Source of the DNA: Ursus arctos
Taxonomy: Eukaryota > Chordata > Mammalia > Carnivora > Ursidae
DNA length: 64,000 bases
Direction: 5' to 3'
Assembly: GCF_023065955.2 (NCBI RefSeq)
Contig: NW_026623067.1
Span: 61,388,444-61,452,443, forward strand
Each line of letters begins with the position of its first letter. The first letter of the stretch is position 1. The notes under the pieces were generated by a model. It made no database searches. It had not been told where the DNA came from and saw only the letters and a list, made by a program, of their open reading frames with translations. Below are positions 23,176 to 35,400 of this stretch, piece by piece. The translations under genes were made by a program, and so were the position numbers.

Positions 23176-23708
23176 TTTTTAAATATAGTGCTAAGAATTT
23201 GTATCATTCTTCCATTTCAAACAGTTTTTTGTCTAAATTCAAAATGTTGTATTGAAATCAACTTGTATAAACCTGTTTCAGATCTAAGGTCTATGGGCAT
23301 CTATAATGGAGGAGACAGTTTGACAACAAAAGGAAAGAGTCTTTTTACAGATGAGCAGATGCAAGAGCAGTCAAAGCCCTGGAAAAAAAATTACTAGTGA
23401 AGATCCCTGAGGATCACTACACTACAACCACAACATAAAGTTTTCATGATTGTCTGAGGGTTATTGCACGACAGCTGAAAACTGTAGTATCTCGTCACCA
23501 TACCTTAACGAGACTTTTTAATAATTAAAGTTTTTCATACTCTATTACCCAAAAACCCTTTTTCTAAGAATGCTATAATAAACAAAAAAAGAGGATGAAA
23601 ATGTGTATCAATAATATTTATGACCTTAGTATTTATAACAAAAAAACCTCCAAAAGACTGGAACTAACCAGAATGCTAACAAGTGACAATTAAAGACAAA
23701 TACATAAA

Positions 23709-24750
23709 AATACTTATAAAACTCAACACCCAAAAAATGAATAATCCAGTTAAAAAGTAGGCAGAAGCCATGAATAGACATTTCTCCAAAGAAGACATCC
23801 AGACGGCCAACAGACACATGAAAAGATGCCCAACGGCACTCATCATCAGGCAAATACAAGTCAAAACGACAATGAGGTACCCCCTCACTCCTGTCAGAAC
23901 GGCCAAAATTAACAATACCAGAAACAACAGGTGTTGGGGAGGATGCGTAGAACGGGAAACCCTCTTACACTGTTGGTGGGAATGCAAACTGGTGCAGCCA
24001 CTCTGCAGTAGAACAGTATGGAGCTTCCTCAAAAAGTTAAAAATACAAAGCCCACAGTGGCAACCCATTCAGGACCCCTCTCACTTTAGAGAGTTTTTTT
24101 CCTTTCCTTTCTGTTCTCACCTTCCCTTAATACACTTTCACTTCACAAAAAAAAAAAAAAAAAAAAAAAACCAAAAAAACAAAAAAAAACACAACTGCCC
24201 TACGATCCAGCAAATGTGCTACTAGGTATTTACCCAAAGGATACAAAAATACTAACTCAAAGGGATACATGCACCCCAATGTTCATAGCATTATCAACAA
24301 TAGCCAAATTATGGAAAGAGACCAAATGTCCATCGACTGATGAATGGATAAAGAAGAGTTAGTATTACTCAGCCGTAAAAAGGAATGAAAATCTCGCCAT
24401 TTGCAACAACATGGATGGAGCTAGGAAGTATAATGCTAAGCGAAATAAGTCAGTCAGAGAAAGACAAATACCATATGATGTCACTCATATGTGGAATTTA
24501 ACAAAGAAAACAAATAAGCAAAGGAACAAAAAAGAGAGAGGGGAGCACACCAAGAAACAGACTCTTAACTATAGAGAACAAACTGATGGTTAGCAGAGGG
24601 GAGAATGGGGGAAACGGGATGGAGATGAAAGAGTGCACTTGTGATGAGCACTGGGTGTTGTAGGGAAGTACTGAATAACTAAGTTGTACACATGAAACTA
24701 ATATTACACTGTATGTTGACTAACTGGTATTTAAATAAAAACTTTAAAAC
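23709..24750 (+). mobile_element. 5'-truncated carnivore L1
   Basis: It starts in the ORF2 C-terminal region ('cttataaaactcaacacccaaaaaatgaataatcc'). It carries the residues [19 protein letters not shown] in a broken frame, then the carnivore 3'UTR signature 'gtgatgagcactgggtgttgta' near 24640 and an A-rich end. Imperfect duplication aaag(a/c)aaatacat(a/t)aa at about 23692-23708 and 24751-24767. It is itself interrupted at 24049-24184 by a retroposed LTR piece. Confidence 0.9.
24049..24184 (+). mobile_element. Poly(A)-tailed ERV LTR-derived insert within L1
   Basis: L1 text breaks at 'gttaaaaatacaa' and resumes at 'actgccctacgatccagcaa'. The insert starts 'agcccacagtggcaacccattcaggacccctctcac', has a pyrimidine-rich middle and an AATAAA-like 'ttaatacactttcacttcac', then a 24-A run at 24147-24170 and further A-rich sequence. 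A loose duplication aaaaa(t/c)acaa flanks it. The base order resembles the R/U5 part of a retroviral LTR ending at its polyadenylation site, so I infer retroposition of a 5'-truncated viral transcript by L1. Family not assigned. Confidence 0.55.
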
Positions 24751-24926
24751 AAAGAAAAATACATTAAGTCAATGAAATATAATGCAGCTATTATGATCCT
24801 CATTCATGACAAGCTTCAACTCTTAGAACATCTTGATTGCAAAATGAAAATAGCAACTTCACAGGATTGTTGTAAAAAACATCTCATACCATCTCAATAA
24901 AAAAAAATTATAAAAAAAAAAAGAAA

Positions 24927-25120
24927 GGGGGGGGCGCCTGGGTGGCTCAGTTGTTAAGCGTCTGCCTTTGGCTCAGGTCATGATTCCAGCATTCTGGGAT
25001 CGAGCCCCAGATCAGGCTCCCTGATCCATGGGAAGCCTGCTTCTCCCTCTCCCACTCCCCCTGCTTGTGTTCCCTCTCTCGCTGCCTCTCTCTCTGTCAA
25101 ATAAATAAAATCTTTAAAAA
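24927..25120 (+). mobile_element. Carnivore SINE
   Basis: The head reads gggcgcctgggtggctcagttgttaagcg, with 'ctgggatcgagccccagatcaggctccctgatccatgggaagcc' and a tail 'caaataaataaaatcttt' plus A. Flanks are similar A-rich sequences (attataaaaaa / attgtaaaaaa), consistent with a target duplication. Confidence 0.94.
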
Positions 25121-26931
25121 AAAAAAATTGTAAAAAAAAAAAAATGGAAGAGAGGCCATAACAGTACAAATGTTCCCATTTGTTCTAACATTTACTTTTG
25201 TTAATTTATCAATAAAGGAAATCCCCCCACACTGAATATCTATATGTGATAGATGATTTATTTAGTTATATGCCCTTTGTTAATTTTGAACCAAAGTATC
25301 TATCTTAGGTACAGAAATGATTTTAAGTCGTTGTGAGTACTATTAAGGATAACTATAACCTTCACTTTAATTGCCTTCAAAAGAAAAATGAACATCCATT
25401 TCTAGAAGTGTGGTGAACTAGATACCTGCCTGACCTCCTAATGAAAATATTAAAATGCTAGGTTATTAAAACCTCTTTTTTTTTAAAGTCATCAGTGACC
25501 TGGCAAGATACTAAAGAATATTGAGAAGTCAAAACTAAGTGAATATGAGAGCCCAGAGAGGCAAATGCAGCACAGCAATCTACTCTTCTTTTGAGAGCAC
25601 ATACCTACTTAAAGGACTTGATCTTAGATTTCCACAGCCTCCCAGGAGTTGAAAGGGAAGAAAAAAAAACATGGGCTTGCTCAAGTTATAAAGCATAATA
25701 AGTGATTCCTTTAATAAAGATGAGACACAGAGCGTTACACCTTCTGTGTAAAGTTATATTAAAAATAATCCTAATCTGTTTCCCTCAGGCTCCCAAAAAG
25801 AACTGCAGGGAAAATTGCCTGACCTTAGTGCAGAATAAATGGAGAGTCATAATAAAACAAAACCCCAAAACAAAATAAAACAAAACAAAAACCACCCAAG
25901 TATTATAAACGGCAGTAAGTTATGGTTTGTATCCTGGGTAGTCTAAAAAGACCTCAGCCCAAGAATGGAGCAGTCCCAGACATAAAACAGAAGGAAATCT
26001 AAGTCCTCTCTGGTGTAACTCCCTCCAAGGCAAGCTTCGAAGAATTTCCACTATTCTAAGAAATGTCAACTCATGGTCATTAAAATTCACAAAACACACA
26101 AGAACACAAACTGCTATGAATAAGAACCAACAGATATAACAAAGAACAGGATCAAATGTATGAAAACTTTAGATATTAGAAAATCAATCACAGAATATAA
26201 GTATTTTAATATATTTAGTGAAAAAGAATTAAGATAGGAGTAAAAAAATGAGAAAGTAAACTATAACTAAACATTTGAAAAAGAAACAAGTATACAATAA
26301 TTGAAATTTAAAATTCAATGAATAAATTCTATAGCAGGTTAATAAGAGATAAGGAGAAAATTAGTGAACTAGAAGACAGATCACAGTAATTTATTCAAAA
26401 TGCAGCAGAATCATATTTCTACAAACCAAGCAAAGATATAGAAAATACAAAAGAAAGGTTAAGAGACATGGACCATGGAGAAAGAAGGTCTAACATGCAC
26501 GTGGTCATAATGACAAAAGGATAAGTTTCTTTCAGAAGTATACACTTCAGATAGAAGAAAAGTCATCTCCATGTGAGAAAATGGTAGATATGTGATTAGA
26601 TTTAAACATTGCTTCTTATAAAATAGCAATAGTACTGTTTCATGGAGCTAAACAAAAAAGATAAATAAAATTATAATCTGTAACAACAATAGCATATAAG
26701 TCAAAGCATGTAAGCCAGGAGTGATGCGATTAGAGTTAAAATGTTAACAGAACCTTGTATGTTTAAAAAGGGGTAATATTTATTAATGTTAGATTTTCAT
26801 AAGTTAAAATTCAAAAGCTAATTTTAGCATGACTATCAAAATAAAAATAATAGAGCATAAAATTCCCTAAGAGGGGAGAAACTGAATGAAAAAAATATGC
26901 TACTGATTCAGAGGATAAAAAGAAACACAGA

Positions 26932-27134
26932 GGGGCGCCTGGGTGGCACAGCGGTTAAGCGTCTGCCTTCGGCTCAGGGCGTGATCCCGGCGATCTGGGA
27001 TCGAGCCCCACATCAGGCTCTTCTGCTATGAGCCTGCTTCTTCCTCTCCCACTCCCCCTGCTTGTGTTCCCTCTCTCTCGCTGGCTGTCTCTATCTCTGT
27101 CGAATAAATAAATAAAATCTTTAAAAAAAAAAAA
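26932..27134 (+). mobile_element. Carnivore SINE, CACAGCGGTTAAGCG subfamily
   Basis: Head 'ggggcgcctgggtggcacagcggttaagcg' and block 'gatcccggcgatctgggatcgag'. The perfect 15-bp target duplication AAAAAGAAACACAGA sits at 26917-26931 and 27135-27149, indicating a fairly recent insertion. Confidence 0.96.
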
Positions 27135-28621
27135 AAAAAGAAACACAGAATAGGTAGGACAAATAGAAATCACGAAATAAAACTTTAAATCAATCTAACT
27201 ATATCAGTAATTGAAATAAATATAAAGGAAACACAAGAATCAAATATACTAATAAACATGTCAAAACAAATTAAAAACACAATACAATTTATAATCACTC
27301 CAAAGAAAATGAAAAACTTGCTTATACACTTAACATGTATATCACCTATATGCTAAAAATTATCAAATGCTGATTTTAAAAAGTCAAAGAAAACTAAAAT
27401 AGATATATCACATTCATGAATTGGAACATTCATTATAGCCAGAATGTCAATTCTCCCCAAATTGGTCTTTAGTCTAATGTAATTCCTATCAAAATACTAG
27501 CGAGATTTTTTTCAAAGACAAGATTATTCTAAAATAATATGGAAAGGCACATGCCCTAGAGTAGTTAAAACAATCTTGACAGAGAAGAACTGGGAAAAAT
27601 TATTCTGTCTATATTAAGGCTTACTATATAGCTAGAGTAATCAAGACAGTGTGATATGGGCAGAGAAATAGACACATAAATCAAAGGAACAAAATGGAAA
27701 CCCCAGAAATAGACCCATACAAATACACTATACTAACTTTTGACAAAGGTGCAAAACCAATTCCATGAAGGAAGGACAACTTTTCAATAATCTATGCTGT
27801 ATATCCATAAACAAAGAAAGAGAGAAACTTAACTTAAACTGCATACCTTATACAAAAATCAGCTCCAAATGAATCACAGATTTAAATATAAAATATGAAC
27901 CTATAAAACATTTAGAAAATCACCTAAGAGAAAATTATCAGGATCTGGGGCTAAACCAACAGTTCTCAGACTTGACATAAAAGGAAAAATTGATAAAATG
28001 GGCCACATTGAAATTAAGAACTTTTGTTCTGTGAAAGCCCAGGGGAAGAGAATGAAAAGACAAACTAAAAACCAGGAGAAAATATTTACAAATCATATCT
28101 CTAACAAAGGGCTATTATCTAGAATATATAAAGCACTCTCAAAACTCAACAGTAAAAAACAAAAGTTACAGTAAGAAAATCAGAAAAAATGAACATTTTA
28201 CTTAAGAAGATATAGACATGAAAAATAAACACACAAAAAATATTCAACATCATTAACCACTAGGGAAATTTAAATTAAAACCAAAATGAGCGATTACTAC
28301 ATACATATCAAAATGACTAAAATAAAAAATGTTAACACCAAATGCTGGCAAAGAAGCAGAGAAACGCTCACTCATGCATTACTGAATGTGAAATGGTACG
28401 ATTACTAGAAAACAATTTGACTATTTTCTTAAAAACTGAACATGCAACTACCACACAATTCACTAACTGTACTCCTAGGCATTTATGCCAGAAAAAAAAT
28501 ACATTATTTTCAGACAAAAACCTAAACAACAATGTTTATAGCAAATCTATTTGTAATTGCTAAACAACTAGAATCAACAGGTAAATGATTAAAGAAACTG
28601 TGGTATATAAATACCATGGTA

Positions 28622-28830
28622 GGGGCGCTTGTGTGGCTCAGCCATTAAGCATCTGCCTTCGGGTCAGGTCATGATCCCAGGGTCCAGGGATCGAGCCCCC
28701 CATCGGGCTCCCTGCTCGGTGGGAAGCCTGCTTCTCCCTCTCACACTCCCCTTGCTTGTGTTCCCTTTCTCGCTGTCTCTGTCAAATAAATAAATAAAAT
28801 CTTTTTAAATTTTTTAATAAATAAATAAAC
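28622..28830 (+). mobile_element. Carnivore SINE
   Basis: Head 'ggggcgcttgtgtggctcagccattaagcatctg' and tail 'caaataaataaataaaatctttttaaattttttaataaataaataaac'. The perfect 13-bp duplication AAATACCATGGTA lies at 28609-28621 and 28831-28843. It sits in the ORF2 3' end of the old L1. Confidence 0.96.
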
Positions 28831-28925
28831 AAATACCATGGTATACTACTAAGCAATCAAAATGAACAGACTATTGATACATACAGCTTGGATGAGCCTC
28901 TGAGTGAAAAAAGCCAATTCCAAAA

Positions 28926-29218
28926 ATCATATGGTATTTGTCTTTCTCTGACTTATTTCACTTAGCATTATACTCTCTAGGTTCAACTATGCGGTCACCA
29001 ATGGCAAGATTTCATTATTTTTTAATGGATGGGTAATATTCCATCATGTATGTGTGTGTGTGTGTACACATATATATGCATATATACATACACTGCATCT
29101 TCTTTATCCATTCATCTATCAATGGACACTTTGGTTGCTTTCCTATCTTGGCTATTATAAACAATGATGCAATGAACATCGCGGTGCATATGTCTCTTCA
29201 AATGGGTGTTTTCAAGTG
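28926..29218 (-). mobile_element. Inverted L1 ORF2 3' segment within an old L1
   Basis: The text is the reverse complement of an L1 ORF2 end (for example 'ggtatttgtctttctctgacttatttcacttagcat' and 'tctttatccattcatctatcaatggacac'). It lacks a 3'UTR and poly(A). The surrounding sense L1 jumps across it from '...gaaaaaagccaattcc' to 'gttcagtatcttgaacaatgg', losing roughly 150-200 bases of its own 3'UTR. A (GT)n patch lies at 29047-29064. Confidence 0.75.
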
Positions 29219-29462
29219 TTCAGTATCTTGAACAATGGTAGTAGATACATGAAGCTACATAGGTGATAAAAGTGTACAGTATTTAACACACACGTGTACA
29301 ATTAAAACTGCGGAAATATGAATAAAATCAGTAACATGTTAATTTCTTGGTTGTGATATATACTACAGTTTTATGAAAGGTTAGACAAACTAGGCAAAGT
29401 GCTCAAGAGACCTCTCTATATACTATTTCATACAACCGCATGTGAATCTACAATTATCTAAC

Positions 29463-30870
29463 ATCAAAAAGAGACATTAAGTGACATAAAAGATGTAAGG
29501 TGCCTAGAAATCATTCTAACAAACGATGTATATGATCCTTATAGAGAAATTATAAAATTTTGTTGAGACTAGAGAACTACTAAATAGAGATATTTCTTAT
29601 AATCTTGAACTGGAAAACAAGTTCATAAAGATATAAAGATTCAACGCTATTCCCATCAAAATCTTAACAAGATTTCTCTGTGGAAACAGGATGATTCTAA
29701 ATTTTATATTAAAAGGGCCAAGAATAGCCTAGGCACTTTTAAGGAAGAAAAACAAATAAGCTTACCCTTACCAGGTATTATATGGCATATTATAAAGCTA
29801 CAACAATTAAGACAGTGGTACTGGCACACAAATAGACAAAATAACCAGCAGAATAAAATATCCCAGAAACAGACTTGATTTTTGACTAAAGTGGCACTGC
29901 ACACAGTAGGGAAAAGTTACAAACTTCTGTTTACCAAAAGATATCATAAAAAGAGTAAATAGGGGCACCTGGGTGGCTCAGTCAGTTACATCTGACTCTG
30001 GATTTTGGCTCAGGTCATGGTCATGAGATCGAGCCCTATGTCAGCCTCTGCATTGGGCATGGAACCTGCTAAAGATTCTCTCTCTCCCTTTGCTCCCTCT
30101 GTGCCCCTTTAAAAAAAAAAAAAAAAGAATAGACAACCACTGGAAAAAATTATTTGTAATACCCTCTAAATGGCCAAAAAAAGTTGAACCCAAAATATAT
30201 AAAGAGCTACTATTAATCAGTAAAAGACATACAACCCAACAGAAAAAAGAATACTTGAACAAGCATTTCACAAAGAAGTACAAGTAGCCATAGCATAAAC
30301 AGATGAAAGATGTTCACAGTAAGATAAAATTTCAAATACGCCAAGTCTAGTAAGAATTGAAAATGCTGACAATATTAAGTATTGATGTGAGGCACTAATA
30401 CACATGCACTGCTATTGTGGTATAAATTAGTATCATCACTTCAGAAAACAATTTGACACTACCTAAAGAAACTCTTCCAGATATGTTTATGTTTATATGT
30501 TTATAGAATAAATGGTAGCATCTTCATACAGTGGAGTACTATAGGACAGTGAAAATTAATGAGTAATGGTAGAAGGCATAGAGTCATAAAAGAATATATA
30601 CAAGTATACTTCTCTTTATATAAATATCAAAATCATGCAGAATTAATCAATATGTTGTTTAGAAGAAAAAATATGCCAAAATGGTGAGTAAAGGAAAGCA
30701 AAAGAAAAGTCCAAGTCAGTATAATGACGACCTTAAGTAGATGGGGAGGGGATGGGCACACAAGATACTTCAAATGTTATTTAAACATATATAAGAGTAG
30801 GCACATAGGTAATCATAAAAATTTTATTCTTCAGGTCTTAACATATTTTTAATTAATATTTAACTTAAAA
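29463..30870 (+). mobile_element. Old L1 3' half (L1M type)
   Basis: It begins in the ORF2 thumb region ('tgcctagaaatcattctaacaaacgatgt...'). It passes 'aagctacaacaattaagacagtggtactggcac' and 'caagcatttcacaaagaag' to a 3'UTR-like end ('agatggggaggggatgggcacac...'). It is very degenerate and interrupted by a SINE at 29962-30120. Confidence 0.7.
29962..30120 (+). mobile_element. Carnivore SINE, short 3' form
   Basis: The head 'ggggcacctgggtggctcagtcagttacatctgactctgg' is followed by 'ctcaggtcatggtcatgagatcgagccctatgtcagcc' and '(tc)n...cctttaaaaaa'. The flanks share an approximate aaaaag(a)gta-type duplication. Confidence 0.92.
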
Positions 30871-32176
30871 AACTTTTATCAAGAAGAAAATCATTGAATA
30901 TGAATTCTCTTTTTGTTCAGGAGAGAAAAATTTAACTGTGGTTATATTTTTAGTGGATTATGACTTCTTTTCAGTGAGTATAAAAGCAAGAACAGAAAAG
31001 AGGAAAGGAAAATGAAAACAAAATTCTTATGTAAGTGCTAGGCAACAGCAAGCAGCCCACCTTTCCCAGGGAGTCTGGCTACACAAAGGGCCTGTGGAAG
31101 CAGAGCAGATTGGTGCATTCACCAGAAGAGCCTTGCAGACCTGCGCTGTGTTCCCCAGAGGACTTGGCCCTACTGATTTTTACATCATTAGCCCTCTTAG
31201 GATGGGCTGAGGTCACTTCCAATTTGAAAATGACCTTGGATCACAAGCTGAGGTTTTTAATTTGTTTACACTGATTATTAAGTGTCCTGAGGTATGATTA
31301 ATAAATCTTCTGTATAGAGAAATAAGTTTATCGCTAACAAAGATGGTCCTTGGCATAATTCTACTATTTATACTGCTGCAGTGAGTTGACTTCACAAACA
31401 ATTTTTATAACGCATTCTAATCTCAGGATTGCTTAACAGCAATAAATTGGTAAACTAATAAACAAGACACAAACTGTTCAGTAAACTCTGAATATGGAAT
31501 GACTTTACTCCTTTCAAAATAATGCAGTCACTGAAAAAATATTTTTCTGTATTTTCCATATTATCTATTATCATAGGAAGAAAAACTTAATTTTTAAAGT
31601 TTAACAAGTTGGGGCTAAGATTCCATAGGAAGTCAAATACATACTGTGCTTTTTGTAAAGGGATCTGTGAGAACTATTGTTTTTCTCTTAGAAGAGCCCA
31701 AGAATAAATAACAGAGAACATACACTGAGTCGCTGTGCCTGTATTATAGTTAGAGAGAGTGATGTGCTGGTGAACAACTAGCTGCACAAAGGAGAAAAAG
31801 CCTTGATGTGTAGCATTTGCCAACTTCAGTGGTGTAAATACTCTCACCAAGGCCTATTTCAAGGTACCAATTTGATGTTACTAAATAGGAATTCAGAAAA
31901 ATGCACAGTAGCACATCATTATCTAGTATTTTCACCATACAGATAGAAGAAACAGATGTAAAAACCTTAAGAGCATAAATAACAAGAAAATATAGCACAG
32001 TAATTAAGAAGTGATGTTTGAGCATTTATTACCTTTGTTTTTTGTATATTTTAATGTATGCTTAAGTAATTTTATTTTTAATGACTGTGTTTAAGAACAC
32101 AGTTGAAACTCTGTTCCAGCCTATGACTGATAAGACTGCACTCTAGGTAATGTCCCAAACCAGTACAACAATTAGT
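30871..32176. other. Unique DNA, nothing recognised
   Basis: A+T-rich with no repeat or gene I can name. The frame at 31035-31274 (79 codons) has no recognisable domain. The 31040-31200 part is the least A+T-rich patch. Confidence 0.5.
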
Positions 32177-32194
32177 AAAAGACTTCAGTATATT

Positions 32195-32386
32195 GGGGCG
32201 CCTGGGTGGCACAGCGGTTAAGCGTCTGCCTTCGGCTCAGGGCATTATCCCGGCGTTCTGGGATCGAGCCCCACATCAGGCTCCTCTGCTATGAGCCTGC
32301 TTCTTCCTCTCCCACTCCCCCTGCTTGTGTTCCCTCTCTCGCTGGCTGTCTCTACCTCTGTCGAATAAATAAATAAAATTTAAAAA
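32195..32386 (+). mobile_element. Carnivore SINE, CACAGCGGTTAAGCG subfamily
   Basis: Head 'ggggcgcctgggtggcacagcggttaagcg' and 'gttctgggatcgagccccacatcaggctcctctgctatgagcc'. The 18-bp duplication AAAAGA(C/A)TTCAGTATATT, one mismatch, lies at 32177-32194 and 32387-32404. Confidence 0.96.
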
Positions 32387-32404
32387 AAAAGAATTCAGTA
32401 TATT

Positions 32405-35400
32405 AACATGATTATATATATTCCTATAAACTCATGACCTGCATATAGAAAAAAATTCCAAAACTCTCCTTTAAGGTAATTGCTTGATAAATTACAGATA
32501 CAATTCAGTGACAGCTATGTTAATAGACTGCTCTGCAGATAACAGATACAATTTTCAGAATTTACCCCTTATTCCAGCCCCATCAGCCACAGCATGTAAC
32601 ATGTAATTTCTAGATTCCTAACGAAATCATCCAGCAGGCCTTAAAAGAACTCCAATATCATGCCCACTCTGTCTAGTCAGTGAACAAGATACAAGGTAGG
32701 AAAGGAAAAGAGGGGAAAGAGAGATTCCCAAAGGATCCCTTCCACAATTAATTATGCAAATCACAAGTAAATTAGACACTAAAAATTTAAGATTGATTGA
32801 AAGGCTTGCTCAAATTGCTTTAACTGTGATTCATATACCAATCATGCAAATTCATATGTTAGGGTGTGTAAAAAAATAATAATAAAAAGATGTAGAATGG
32901 AATAAGAATTAATTTAAATGTCAAAGACATGGTTGCTGAAGGATGAGTCTCTTACAGTGTTAGCACTAGCCCATCAGATGTTAACAAAATCTGATATGCA
33001 ACAGTTTTACATATCCCCTTGTGGGAGAAAGATCAACTTGTGATCTGCTTTATAAATCAGCTACAGTGTAAGAGTTAGGCTACTGTAGCTAAATGGCTTT
33101 TAGATATGCTTCCTGTTTTAAGCTACCATATTTACAAATGAAAGCTTTTTCAAACCATGGCTTTTAATATAATTTGCATATTTAGTAATACATTGATTAA
33201 AATTAAACACGGATTATTGCAATTTATTTCAGAAACAGATGGGATGCATTAAGTGAAAAGCCAGAGCTTTTAAACATAACAGACTCACTGGCTGACTACT
33301 GATGAATGATGAACACAAAAACTTTGTAAATTGGTAAAAAGGGGAAAAAAAAAGCCCTTTGCGCCCATTTCCTTTAAAGGCTTTCCTGACTAGTGACTCC
33401 ATGAAATCAGTAATTAAGTTAATTAAAAATGAATAATGTATATCAAAGGTATGTATCAGCTTAATGACAGCAGATTTGTCAGAAATAAAAAAATGCTTCC
33501 ACAAACTTTGATTCTTCCTGGTCTGCGAAGAATGTGTCCTCCGGTTTTCCTAATTAAATACAGATTTGACAGGGTTCACCAGCAGATGGCATTCTTCCAT
33601 TACATACCCTCCTGCTGGACTGTTGATTTTAGTTTCATGAAACTTTACCAGCTAGTGTAAACTAACGATGAAATCCCTCAACGGTAGAGATAGTTGGGTT
33701 ACTGAAATGGCATATTCTCAAAATAGTCTTGGTCACTGTGAACCTGGTTAGATTATAAACAGAATTTCATTTTTGCTATGCATCCACTGCTTTGCTGTTT
33801 ATCATTTACAAAAGTTAATGTTGGTAAGAATAATGTATGTATCTCTTATGTTAGCCCCTTGTCAGTTATCACATCAAAGGTAGAAGAACTAACCTTTGCC
33901 TCATCCCACCCCCAAGGCACTGTGATATAATTCAATCATGTCACATTAACATGTTAGTTCCATTTTGAAAATAACTTTTGCATGTAAGCTTTACATTTTG
34001 TAAAGCATAGGCATTTTCCAAGTTAATTTAGCAAAATCTGGCTTATTTCGTTTGGCTATCCAATTCTTCTTATTAACCTATGCAATTAATTCTCAGAATG
34101 CTTTAAAAGAAAACCCATCAAGTAGGTAGAAGATTTATAAATTAATTTTCATACATTTTTTTACCTTCTGGATTTGTGTGTGTGTGTGTTATAGGTGAAA
34201 AGGGAATTTGATCCATAACATTTAAATAATGTAATATAATTTAAAACCTTCACTAGATATTATAGAAATTCTAGAATGTGTAGACTCAAATTCACCAAAT
34301 TCAGTTGAATTACACTGCTGATAGAGTTGTACTCAAGTCAGGCTAGTCTTAATATTTCCTATTTAATATAAATGCTAATTATAAACTCTCAGAATAAGCA
34401 AAACTGGGCAGCTTAAAGCATAAATTGTTCATTTCATAATAGTTCAACTGCACATTTTTCAAGAAAGCAAATGAAAAATTTTATATACAGTTTCTGATGA
34501 TTTTGTTTCTTAAAAGCACACATGAATACCAAAACAAAAAATATTTTTCATCAAAATCCCCATTACAATAACACTACGCTGTGAAGGTTTTATTTTGTTT
34601 TTGTTGTTTTTAAATGTAAAATATTACTAAAAATTACCTCCAGCTTTTTCAAAGTTTGATTAAATACTCAAAAGTACTTAAAAGGTCAGTTCCCAGTTTC
34701 ACTGCTATGGATTACTCTAACATGAAGTGTTTGTCACCTATTGTGAGTTGTGAAAATCCCCCCTGTATCCAATGTGTTTTGTTTGGATTGAGATGGCATG
34801 CAGTTGATGGCTGTGACCTTCATGGTGGCTTAGATCCCTGGCTGGCACTGATTTTTGATTTAGTGCCGATCTGCTGCGCTTGTCACAGGCTGCAAGGTGC
34901 TTTCCATGCACTAATGGAACAGCTCAAGGGCAGAGGGGCCCTGTAAATGTCTATCTCTTACCAACCACAGGCTAAATAGAGAGGTGAGTTTTCTACATGT
35001 GAATGACAGACTTTGAGATTACATGCGGGAGGTCACGCAAAGTTTTAAAACCTGCTCAGACTTCATGAAAATAACAAGCATATGCAAAGTGCAAGCTCTA
35101 AGGTTATTCTGCCTGCTAATGAATATGTATTTGCACTGTTAAAATGGAATGTTTAACACAAATACTGATAATATATCTTCATTTGGTGCCAGGGAACTAA
35201 CAATCAGTTGATGTGTCCTTTGGTTCAACCATAGTTGTTAATAAATTCTGCTACTTAATGATGTCTTCAACAGAAAATTGTGTATGTCCAAATTTTTCCT
35301 CCTAAGAAAACACAAAATGGTATGATAATTGTTATAGAAAGAGATGAATTTAGAGACAAAATATAACATCTTGGCCTATGTATCATTCTGCTTAGGAATT

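Larger units (their letters stand above)
23590..24830 (+). mobile_element. Old L1 3' relic split by a younger L1
   Basis: The left part (about 23590-23708) reads like 'tttataacaaaaaaacctccaaaagactggaactaacc'. The right part (about 24768-24830) reads 'aatgaaatataatgcagctattatgatcctcattcatgac'. These are consecutive pieces of an old L1 ORF2 3' end ('...actggaaacaacctaaatg...' then '...tgcagctattaaaaatgatg'). The younger L1 at 23709-24750 lies between them. Confidence 0.6.
25400..29462 (+). mobile_element. Old L1 (L1M type) lacking most of ORF2
   Basis: ORF1-like text is clear at about 26340-26510 ('aaaattagtgaactagaagacagatcac', 'aggttaagagacatgg', 'agaaggtctaaca'). Inter-ORF text lies at 26600-27230. 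After 27230 the sequence jumps to the ORF2 thumb and C-terminal region (about 27280-28920), so endonuclease and RT palm are missing. The 3'UTR is recognisable at 29219-29462 ('cagtatcttgaacaatggtagtagatac', 'gcatgtgaatctacaattatct'). The 5' boundary is a guess. Two SINEs and an inverted L1 piece interrupt it. All frames are broken. Confidence 0.7.
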
